Assembly (NCBI GenBank): GCA_023230535.1
Contig: JALNXC010000022.1
Span: forward strand, 1-10,374
DNA length: 10,374 nt
Source of the DNA: Alkaliphilus sp.
Lineage (GTDB): Bacteria > Bacillota > Clostridia > Peptostreptococcales > Natronincolaceae
Direction: 5' to 3'
Shown: positions 1-4,984 of the stretch, piece after piece
Position numbering within the stretch: the stretch's first letter is position 1
How the letters are laid out: each line of letters begins with the position of its first letter
Program-made: the position numbers and the translations under genes
The notes under the pieces: generated by a model
The model's input: the letters and a program-made list of their open reading frames with translations, nothing else
Databases searched by the model: none
Told to the model about the DNA's origin: nothing

Positions 1-749
1 TATAATTCTACTTCATCGTATTTAATATGTTTTCCCTTAAATATTGTCGGGAAAAGAAACAGCAATTTTAATTTTGGCATCTTCCTCACCACACATATAT
101 CAAACTGTCCATCAGAGACTTCGGCACAAGGTGCTATATTCATTCCGCCACCGTAATAAGCCCCATTGCATACCGCAACCAGCATAATTTCACCGTTGTA
201 TTTTTTATCATCTATTATCAGTTCCACTTTTATACCTCTAAACTTACCCAATGCTTTAACAACGCCCATAATATATGAATATGTACTTGAAAAATACCTC
301 TTTATTTTATTCGCTTCCTCCGCAATCAATGCATCCAGACCGATACTGGAAAAATTGATAAAATATCTATTTTCTAACCTGCCCAAGTCTATTGATATAA
401 CTTTTCCGTTTACCAAGGTTTTTATCGCATCTTCTACATCAAAGGGTATATCAAGGGATCTGGAAAAATCATTCCCCGTACCTGCAGGTATGATTCCTAA
501 TTTTTGTGTCCCGCCTATCATGCCGTTAACAATCTCATGAAGTGTCCCGTCCCCACCTACGGAAACAATGGTAGTAAAAATATTTTCAATACTTGCTTCT
601 CTCGCAAATAGTTGCCCGTCCCCTGCTTTCTTTGTGACCTTGATTTGATAATTGCGATTATTGCTTTCCATAATTTCCTTTATTATGGGAATTGTTTTTT
701 TTGCTTTGCCCTTACCTGCTATAGGATTTACTATAAATAAATAAGACAA
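1..749 (-). CDS. Diacylglycerol kinase-family lipid kinase (3' end cut off by window edge)
   Basis: The visible 249 codons form a DAGK catalytic-domain protein of the YegS/BmrU/DgkB type, which phosphorylates the hydroxyl of diacylglycerol or a related lipid with ATP at the inner face of the membrane. Visible motifs are an N-terminal VNPIAGKGK (about residues 7-15), the nucleotide-binding GGDGT (65-69), PAGTGNDF (88-95) and YGGGMNIAP (199-207). Family members are usually near 290-300 residues, so roughly 45 C-terminal residues lie beyond base 1. I chose a TTG start at 749: an in-frame TGA lies three codons upstream, there is no ATG before the conserved N-terminus, and AGGTG sits seven bases ahead. 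The gap from the DUF4446 stop is only 10 bases, so the two genes are probably co-transcribed. The lipid substrate cannot be read from sequence. Family call is confident. Confidence 0.93.
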   Translation of the reverse strand, partial: MSYLFIVNPIAGKGKAKKTIPIIKEIMESNNRNYQIKVTKKAGDGQLFAREASIENIFTTIVSVGGDGTLHEIVNGMIGGTQKLGIIPAGTGNDFSRSLDIPFDVEDAIKTLVNGKVISIDLGRLENRYFINFSSIGLDALIAEEANKIKRYFSSTYSYIMGVVKALGKFRGIKVELIIDDKKYNGEIMLVAVCNGAYYGGGMNIAPCAEVSDGQFDICVVRKMPKLKLLFLFPTIFKGKHIKYDEVEL

Positions 750-759
750 ATTTATTCAC

Positions 760-1308
760 CTACCCCGTTTGCCGATTACTTCTACCGCCCCTGACATCTA
801 TCCTGTCCAAAGCATTAACTTTTGCCCTTTCCAGGGCCTGCAGTTCCTCAACGGAAAGGCTGTAATTTGAAACGCCGTTTTTTACAGGTTTTGCATAGGA
901 TACAGTCTCTATTCTTCCGTATATGCCCGTTATAATGATTCCATCGTTGTTTTCATCCAATAAAGCAATTGAATAACTCAGATCGCTACCCGTATCGTCA
1001 AAAGCATTATACCTGATTATACCTACTTTTTGTATGCAAAAACTCAAACGATTATCAAACACATTCAATTGACTTTCTATCCCGTCTAAGCGCCTATGTA
1101 CATCTTCCACTCTGTTGATATGTTCAAACAAAATTCCTTCTATCTGTTTCCCGTCGGTTCCTCCTACAAGTTTTCTATACCTATCCTTTAAATTAGAACT
1201 AGTACTTATGTTTATTATTAAAAGTATAATAATCAATATATTAAGCACCAGGCTTCCCATTAACAATAATGCATTGTAATGATTGAAGAAGCCCATAACC
1301 CATTCCAT
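760..1308 (-). CDS. DUF4446 family single-pass membrane protein
   Basis: This 182-residue protein has one N-terminal transmembrane segment (about residues 12-34), then a charged, probably coiled region (about 55-85). A conserved soluble domain follows with RYNAFDDTGSDLSYSIALLD, then NNDG, IYGR and a YAKP motif. That is the hallmark of DUF4446 proteins, whose gene commonly lies just downstream of parB in Clostridia; the position here agrees. No biochemical function is established for the family. The start is supported by AAGGAG seven bases upstream of the ATG. A promoter-like -10 lies about 35 bases upstream, inside one of two 51-bp repeats. The downstream lipid-kinase gene starts 10 bases after the stop, suggesting a two-gene operon. 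Confidence 0.9.
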   Translation of the reverse strand: MEWVMGFFNHYNALLLMGSLVLNILIIILLIINISTSSNLKDRYRKLVGGTDGKQIEGILFEHINRVEDVHRRLDGIESQLNVFDNRLSFCIQKVGIIRYNAFDDTGSDLSYSIALLDENNDGIIITGIYGRIETVSYAKPVKNGVSNYSLSVEELQALERAKVNALDRIDVRGGRSNRQTG

Positions 1309-1342
1309 TTTTATTCTCCTTCCATATATACGTGATAGCTAT

Positions 1343-1364
1343 ATTATAAACTAAATTTGTCGAA
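1343..1364 (-). promoter_or_regulatory. Putative DUF4446-gene promoter -10 with Spo0A-box-like sequence
   Basis: On the minus strand a perfect TATAAT (1343-1348) lies 34 bases before the DUF4446 start codon. There is no good -35 hexamer at 16-18 bases. TTCGACAAA, the complement of the 0A box TTTGTCGAA (1356-1364), lies at about -20 to -28 relative to the inferred start, where a bound regulator would tend to block polymerase. The motif is seen; Spo0A control is inference, because a 9-mer can occur by chance. Confidence 0.4.
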
Positions 1365-1393
1365 GATTGTAGCTATTTTTATAATATTAAAGG
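1343..1393. repeat. 51-bp direct repeat, copy 1
   Basis: This segment matches 2361-2411 in the same orientation, ungapped, with three mismatches in 51 positions. It contains TTTGTCGAA at 1356-1364, identical to the Spo0A-box consensus, and on the minus strand a TATAAT (1343-1348) in front of the DUF4446 gene. Its last bases (AAAGG) run into the stem of an adjacent hairpin. Confidence 0.9.
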
Positions 1394-1414
1394 GGCTGTC
1401 GAGGAAATAGCCCC
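1392..1414. repeat. Hairpin abutting repeat copy 1
   Basis: GGGGCT (1392-1397) pairs perfectly with AGCCCC (1409-1414) around an 11-base loop. It directly abuts the 51-bp repeat. GGGGCTGTC-type ends are common in some insertion-sequence families, so this may be an old IS terminus, but no matching second end is visible in the window. Confidence 0.6.
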
Positions 1415-1415
1415 A

Positions 1416-1454
1416 AAAAAACCAGTACACTCGTAGAAGTTATACTGGTTTTTT
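1416..1454. terminator. Strong bidirectional hairpin with A/T tails
   Basis: AAAAAACCAGTA (1416-1427) is a perfect inverted match to TACTGGTTTTTT (1443-1454) with a 15-base loop. Read on the minus strand the stem is followed by a run of seven T, so it can end transcripts of the coiled-coil gene before they reach the DUF4446 gene. Read on the plus strand it also ends in six T. Confidence 0.75.
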
Positions 1455-1477
1455 ATGTAAAAAACAAAAAAGATGGC

Positions 1478-1732
1478 TGATCAGGACCATTAGCAGGACC
1501 GCTTGATAAGATTGATGAACTCTTTTCAAGATACAACACCCTCATCACAGGGACCGGCTACGACAAAAAATATGGACTGAGGAAAGAAAAAATATTCGTC
1601 ATCGAAGGGATGAACAGGGTTCGTGAAATCATCCAAAAAAATCGAGAACGCAAGAAAACCAATCAAAAGAAAATATCCATGTCCCTATGTTCCATTTATT
1701 TGGCAGTTTTAATTATTTTAATCTCCACATCA
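1478..1732 (+). pseudogene. Remnant of an unrecognised protein gene
   Basis: The plus-strand frame from about 1478 to the TGA at 1730-1732 reads as protein-like sequence: GPLDKIDELFSRYNTLITG, then TGYDKKYGLRKEKIFVIEG, then MNRVREIIQKNRERKK. It is rich in charged residues and spaced like real coding sequence until about 1665, after which it runs into the antisense of the coiled-coil gene. There is no ribosome binding site or start codon at its left end, and an in-frame TGA stands just before it. I do not recognise the family. A decayed mobile-element gene is possible given the nearby IS-like hairpin, but that is inference. The opposite strand also lacks long stops here, so coding itself is only moderately supported. 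Confidence 0.4.
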
Positions 1733-2148
1733 TGCTGATCTACCTTTTTTTCAAGTATATTTAACTTTTCATAGATCAGTTTATAACCATCATATAAAGC
1801 TTTATGATTTTCATCCATTTTGTTTTCAAGTCTAACTATAGTTTGATTTGTCTTAGCTATAGACTGATTCGTATCAACTATAGACTGATTTATATTAGAT
1901 ATAGCCTGATTCGTATCAACTATAGACTGATTTATATTAGATATAGCCTGATTCGTATCAGCTATAGACTGATTTATATTAGATATAGCCTGATTCGTAT
2001 CAGCTATAGACTGATTTATATTAGATATAGCCTGATTCGTATTAGCTAAATCTTCTTTTGTTGCCATGTTTTCTTTCATACCCTGCATTTCACCATACAT
2101 CCTTGTCATAAATTCGAATAGTTTTTCATTTGATATTTCTTCAGACAT
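1696..2148 (-). CDS. Heptad-repeat coiled-coil protein, function unknown
   Basis: This 150-residue protein has a short N-terminal region (residues 1-36, including ATKEDLANTNQ). Ten seven-residue repeats follow (37-106) alternating TNQAISN and INQSI(A/V)D, then LENKMDE and a C-terminal helix ending KKVDQHDVEIKIIKTAK. Hydrophobic residues at heptad spacing predict a long coiled coil. Similar small coiled-coil proteins ending in a KKVDxHDxEI-like tail occur in Clostridia, but I know of no assigned function. There is no signal peptide or membrane segment. The start is supported by GGGGGTG about ten bases upstream and by a good promoter at 2180-2209. It lies between two 51-bp direct repeats, interrupting the usual parB-to-DUF4446 order, so it may have arrived with an insertion. 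Confidence 0.75.
   Translation of the reverse strand: MSEEISNEKLFEFMTRMYGEMQGMKENMATKEDLANTNQAISNINQSIADTNQAISNINQSIADTNQAISNINQSIVDTNQAISNINQSIVDTNQSIAKTNQTIVRLENKMDENHKALYDGYKLIYEKLNILEKKVDQHDVEIKIIKTAK
1845..2053. repeat. 42-bp tandem repeat (two 21-bp half units) inside the coiled-coil gene
   Basis: Four full 42-bp units lie at 1866-1907, 1908-1949, 1950-1991 and 1992-2033, with a partial unit after them and a diverged 21-bp half unit at 1845-1865. Units 1 and 2 are identical to each other, as are units 3 and 4. The two pairs differ by one base (a Val/Ala codon). Unit length is a multiple of three, so copy-number changes keep the reading frame. Confidence 0.95.
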
Positions 2149-2179
2149 TTACTTTGACACCCCCACATCTATTATTATC

Positions 2180-2209
2180 AGTATATCATTTTATAATCTG
2201 CTTTTTCAA
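2180..2209 (-). promoter_or_regulatory. Sigma-A-type promoter of the coiled-coil gene
   Basis: On the minus strand, TTGAAA (2204-2209) and TATACT (2180-2185) are separated by 18 bases, about 32 bases upstream of the ATG. Both hexamers match the housekeeping consensus at five of six positions, giving a leader of about 25 bases that includes the ribosome binding site. Confidence 0.6.
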
Positions 2210-2360
2210 TATATTTCTTTTCATTCCACAGTAGTTTTGCAAATAGGAGAAACAAAAAGCTAGTCATTAAACTACGTATATGTGCAACTTACTAAATGCC
2301 TAAATCTTTGTGATTACTAGGGTTTAAGCATTTTATTTTCTTTTAACTGCAAAATAAAAG

Positions 2361-2411
2361 ATTATAAACTAAATTTGTCGAACATTGTAGCTGTTTTTTT
2401 AATATTAAAGG
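2361..2411. repeat. 51-bp direct repeat, copy 2
   Basis: This is the partner of 1343-1393, exactly 1018 bases away. It has the same perfect TTTGTCGAA (2374-2382) and the same minus-strand TATAAT (2361-2366). It also abuts a hairpin, but that hairpin has a different sequence from the one at copy 1. Confidence 0.9.
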
Positions 2412-2434
2412 ACAGATACGCAAATCTGTCCTTG
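2409..2434. repeat. Hairpin abutting repeat copy 2
   Basis: AAGGACAGAT (2409-2418) pairs perfectly with ATCTGTCCTT around a six-base loop. The stem begins inside the end of the 51-bp repeat. On the minus strand it is followed only by TTAATATTA, so at best it is a weak terminator. Confidence 0.7.
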
Positions 2435-2518
2435 GAATTGCCTTGTTTGGCAGGTACATAGGTCCGCCGCTGCAATTATCTTATTTAAATGTAGAGATAT
2501 ACCTGTTTGCCTGACCTG

Positions 2519-2541
2519 AAAAAGCAGATGCACAAATCCGC
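2519..2541 (-). terminator. Intrinsic terminator of parA-parB
   Basis: On the minus strand, GCGGAT (2536-2541) pairs with ATCTGC (2524-2529) with one G-U pair and a six-base loop. TTTTT (2519-2523) follows, starting some 28 bases after the parB stop codon. The stem is short, so efficiency is uncertain. A second small inverted repeat (GCCGGT/ACCGGC) overlaps the stop codon itself. Confidence 0.55.
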
Positions 2542-2550
2542 CGGTCCACC

Positions 2551-3429
2551 TTACCGGCTCAATAGATTTATTATTCTTTCCAAGTCCTCTTCATTGTAAT
2601 ATTCTATCTCTATTTTACCTTTCTTTGCACCCTTTGTGATATTCACCTTTGTCCCAAGCAAGGACTTCAGGTTTTTTTCGATTTCAATCAAAAAAGCATC
2701 CTTAGGTTTACTCTTGGTCTGTTGTTTATCCTTTTCAACGGGATTTGTCAAGTTTTTTACTAATTGTTCCACCTGTCTCACGCTTAAATTTTCGCTGATT
2801 ATTTTTTGTGCCAATTTATATTGGTTTTCGTTAGGTTCTATACTCAGTATTGCCCTGCCATGTCCCCCGCTTATTTTTTCCTCTATGATATAATCAATTA
2901 CCCTCTCATCAAGTTTAAGCAATCTCAATATATTAGCTATATAGGATCTGCTCTTCCCTAAAGCTTCTGAAAGCTGTTCCTGTGTAACATTATATTTGTT
3001 TATTAAATATCTGTATGCTCTTGCTTCTTCTATGACATTTAAATCTTTTCTCTGTAAATTTTCAATCAAGGAGATTTCCAGAAGTTGTTTTCCTTCATAA
3101 TATTTGATTATACAGGGGACTTCTTTTAAATCGATGTTTTTTGCGGCTCTCCACCTTCTCTCGCCTGCAATAATCATATATCCCTCCGAATCCCCCACTG
3201 CAATTATGGGCTGTATTATTCCATGCGCTTTAATAGAATTTGATAATTCCTCTATACTCTCTTTATCAAAGTTTTTTCTCGGTTGATCGGGATTGGGATG
3301 AATTTTGTCAATATCGATTGTTTGAATTCTTTCACCATGAACATTTTCTTCCATGATACTCAAACCTATCATATCGGGAATAAGTGCCTCCAGCCCCTTG
3401 CCCAGCCCCCTTTTTTTAGCTTTTGCCAT
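2551..3429 (-). CDS. parB: Chromosome partitioning protein ParB (Spo0J)
   Basis: A 292-residue CTP-dependent DNA clamp that loads at parS, slides and bridges origin-proximal DNA, and works with ParA and SMC in origin segregation. The N-terminus carries the ParA-contacting RGLGKGLEALI motif (residues 7-17). The nucleotide-binding region shows GERRWRAA (89-96) and ENLQRKDLN (123-131). The helix-turn-helix is around 148-172 with GKSRSYIAN, whose Arg is typical of parS-specific ParB rather than Noc. A Lys-rich linker (about 230-244) leads to the C-terminal dimerisation domain. The start ATG directly abuts the parA stop codon, with GAGGA inside the end of parA, so the two are translationally coupled. 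Length is normal and no defect is seen. Confidence 0.97.
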   Translation of the reverse strand: MAKAKKRGLGKGLEALIPDMIGLSIMEENVHGERIQTIDIDKIHPNPDQPRKNFDKESIEELSNSIKAHGIIQPIIAVGDSEGYMIIAGERRWRAAKNIDLKEVPCIIKYYEGKQLLEISLIENLQRKDLNVIEEARAYRYLINKYNVTQEQLSEALGKSRSYIANILRLLKLDERVIDYIIEEKISGGHGRAILSIEPNENQYKLAQKIISENLSVRQVEQLVKNLTNPVEKDKQQTKSKPKDAFLIEIEKNLKSLLGTKVNITKGAKKGKIEIEYYNEEDLERIINLLSR

Positions 3430-4227
3430 CTATATCACATCCTCTTCTTCCAAATATAAAAATTCTTCTGCCAATTCCGTATATGCCTCTGCTCCTCTGG
3501 ATCTTTTATCATAGTGAATTATAGGTCGGCCATGGCTGGGAGCCTCCGCTAATCTAACATTCCTAGGTATTATCGTAGTGTATACCTTGCCTTTGAAATA
3601 ATTTTTTACTTCGTCCACCACTTGAATAGACAGATTTGTCCTTCCGTCAAACATGCTGAGAACCACGCCTTGAATTTCTAAATTCGGGTTTAGATTTCTC
3701 TTTACAAGCTGTATGGTATTCATCAATTGGCCTACACCTTCCAAAGCATAGTATTCACATTGTATCGGAATTAACACGCTGTCTACGGCGGTCAGAGAAT
3801 TTATTGTCAATAATCCTAAAGAAGGAGGACAATCAATAAAAATATAATCATAATCTTCCCTTATTTCATTGACAGCCTTTTTTAATTTTGTTTCCCTGTT
3901 TTCCATATTGGTCAATTCTATCTCCGCTCCTGCTAACCCTACACTGGAAGGGATCAAATGCAAATCATCAAATTCCGTATGTATTATAACATCTCTGATA
4001 TTGATGTTTCCTAAAATGATATCATAAGCGGTATATTCTAATGTGTTTTTATCTACCCCGAAACCACTGGTCGTGTTTCCTTGGGGATCTATATCAATAA
4101 CACAAACTTTTTTACCGGCTTTAGCAATACATGCGCTCAAATTTACATTGGTTGTTGTCTTGCCCACACCGCCTTTTTGATTAAAAACTCCGATTACCTT
4201 CCCCACCTTCTTATTCTCTCCCTTCAA
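3430..4227 (-). CDS. parA: Chromosome partitioning ATPase ParA (Soj)
   Basis: A deviant-Walker ParA/MinD ATPase of 265 residues that dimerises on DNA with ATP, is stimulated by ParB, and in Firmicutes also regulates DnaA. Visible motifs are Walker A KGGVGKTT (18-25, with the signature first Lys), DIDPQGN (45-51) and DCPPSLG (132-138). There are two candidate starts. TTG at 4227 is preceded by AAGGGTGATT at good spacing. GTG at 4206, preceded by AAGGGAG, would give the common family N-terminus MGKVIGVFNQKGG. I list the longer form, but the GTG start is about equally likely. A parS site lies 20-35 bases upstream in the leader or promoter region, so ParB binding could autoregulate the operon. 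Confidence 0.97.
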   Translation of the reverse strand: MKGENKKVGKVIGVFNQKGGVGKTTTNVNLSACIAKAGKKVCVIDIDPQGNTTSGFGVDKNTLEYTAYDIILGNINIRDVIIHTEFDDLHLIPSSVGLAGAEIELTNMENRETKLKKAVNEIREDYDYIFIDCPPSLGLLTINSLTAVDSVLIPIQCEYYALEGVGQLMNTIQLVKRNLNPNLEIQGVVLSMFDGRTNLSIQVVDEVKNYFKGKVYTTIIPRNVRLAEAPSHGRPIIHYDKRSRGAEAYTELAEEFLYLEEEDVI

Positions 4228-4245
4228 TTAAATCACCCTTTGTTA

Positions 4246-4261
4246 TGTTTCACGTGAAACT
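4246..4261. promoter_or_regulatory. parS centromere-like site
   Basis: TGTTTCACGTGAAACT matches the bacterial parS consensus TGTTTCACGTGAAACA at 15 of 16 positions, and its inner 14 bases form a perfect palindrome. It sits immediately upstream of parA, a typical position for an origin-proximal parS. It is the only full parS in the window. Confidence 0.95.
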
Positions 4262-4362
4262 CTATACTATTATTGCATCATAAATCTTGCTAAAATTCAT
4301 ATGTTTTCCGAAGGCTTTATATAGAATTTCTATATGAGTCCAAAATATCCTTTTTTATTTTA

Positions 4363-4473
4363 TGGACTAACGCCACCGGAAGTCAGAGTCCAAAGATAGA
4401 GTACCGGAATATAAATCGATTTCCGGTCCGGTACATCGGTATGCTGATTTCCGATTTCCGATCGGCGGATCAG
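4363..4473. other. Patch of nested inverted repeats, possible structured RNA
   Basis: Successive stems are visible. TGGACT (4363-4368) pairs with AGTCCA (4387-4392). TACCGG (4402-4407) pairs with CCGGTA (4428-4433), or alternatively ACCGGAA (4403-4409) with TTCCGGT (4421-4427). ATCGG (4435-4439) can pair with either of two CCGAT copies, and CTGAT (4444-4448) pairs with ATCAG (4469-4473) around a CCGATCGG palindrome. The patch is clearly richer in G+C than its surroundings. I recognise no known riboswitch or RNA family, and no clear terminator follows on either strand. Confidence 0.35.
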
Positions 4474-4615
4474 GCACAACATCTGCTCGGACAGACAAGA
4501 TTTTTCACTCTTGTAAATACATATATATTGAAAACTGCAATTAAATGCATTTTTTAAATTCCGGATCCGTATATCCATAATTGTATTTTTAATAATATTC
4601 ATATATATTAAAGAA

Positions 4616-4637
4616 TATAATGTTAAAGTAGTTTAAC
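4616..4637 (+). promoter_or_regulatory. -10 element and palindromic operator of the GDT1-like gene
   Basis: A perfect TATAAT (4616-4621) is followed at once by GTTAAAGTAGTTTAAC (4622-4637), a perfect inverted repeat with six-base arms and a four-base spacer. The inferred transcription start falls within the palindrome, which suits a repressor operator. No strong -35 is present. The identity of any regulator is unknown. Confidence 0.45.
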
Positions 4638-4666
4638 TTTCTTTTTAAATAAGGGAGGATAATATT

Positions 4667-4936
4667 ATGTTTGGTATAATAATAACCACTTTTTGGATGG
4701 TGTTTATAGCTGAACTAGGTGATAAAACTCAATTACAAACAATGCTTTTAGCCGCTCAGTCCAAGAATATATGGCCTGTTTTTATAGGTTCCTCTTTGGC
4801 GCTGGTTCTTAGCTCTTTTATAGGTGTCTGTGCCTCAACTGTTTTAACTAAATATATTTCACCCCATTACTTACAAACAGGTGCCGGTTTTGTATTTATT
4901 GTAATAGGAATTCTTACATTATTAGGATATATATAA
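4667..4936 (+). CDS. Half-length GDT1/TMEM165 (UPF0016) family membrane protein, putative cation transporter
   Basis: An 89-residue membrane protein with three predicted transmembrane segments (about residues 3-15 rising into the motif, 32-58 and 68-88) and the family motif E-x-G-D-K-T at ELGDKTQ (about 16-22). Members export Mn2+ or exchange Ca2+/Mn2+ for protons. Full-length proteins contain two such halves in inverted orientation. This is a single half, so it must dimerise to make a complete transporter; no second half-gene is visible nearby. GGGAGG (4653-4658) lies eight bases before the ATG. It is the only plus-strand gene in the window, sits between noc and parA, and shares a terminator with noc. 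The family is confident; the transported ion is not shown. Confidence 0.85.
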   Translation: MFGIIITTFWMVFIAELGDKTQLQTMLLAAQSKNIWPVFIGSSLALVLSSFIGVCASTVLTKYISPHYLQTGAGFVFIVIGILTLLGYI

Positions 4937-4949
4937 AATCGCATTTTTA

Positions 4950-4982
4950 AAAAAGATTACTATCTTTTTTAGTAATCTTTTT
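4950..4982. terminator. Bidirectional intrinsic terminator between the GDT1-like gene and noc
   Basis: AAAAAGATTACT (4950-4961) pairs perfectly with AGTAATCTTTTT (4971-4982) around a nine-base loop. T runs are present in both reading directions, and the stop codons of two convergent genes lie within 15 bases on either side. Confidence 0.9.
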
Positions 4983-4984
4983 GA

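Larger units (their letters stand above)
2149..2550. other. Non-coding stretch between parB and the coiled-coil gene
   Basis: No gene is visible in these 402 bases. They hold the promoter at 2180-2209 and a hairpin at 2294-2333 (AAATGCCTAAA against TTTAAGCATTT, 18-base loop) followed on the plus strand by TATTTTCTTTT. They also hold the second 51-bp repeat (2361-2411), a hairpin at 2409-2434 and the parAB terminator near 2519-2541. The plus-strand hairpin could act as a weak terminator, but no plus-strand gene precedes it. Confidence 0.6.
4228..4666. other. Divergent intergenic region parA / GDT1-like gene
   Basis: This stretch of 439 bases holds parS and, on the right, the -10 and operator-like palindrome of the membrane-protein gene. 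Between them is a GC-richer patch of nested inverted repeats at about 4363-4473. I accept no gene here. A minus-strand open frame (4360-4602) lacks a ribosome binding site and any recognisable sequence. Confidence 0.6.

Noticed and set aside
1804..2049. A plus-strand repetitive open frame
   Set aside because: It is the antisense reading of the 42-bp repeats. It stays open only because the repeat unit is a multiple of three.
1845..2053. The regularly spaced repeats as a CRISPR array
   Set aside because: The repeats are contiguous with no unique spacers, and they encode a heptad coiled coil in frame.
4360..4602. An 80-codon minus-strand open frame upstream of parA
   Set aside because: There is no ribosome binding site before its ATG and no recognisable protein sequence. 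It overlaps the inverted-repeat patch, and the opposite strand is also open over part of it.
4340..4660. A yybP-ykoY manganese riboswitch before the GDT1-like gene
   Set aside because: The conserved GGGGAGUAG-type loop sequences are not present, and the inferred start site lies downstream of the structured patch.
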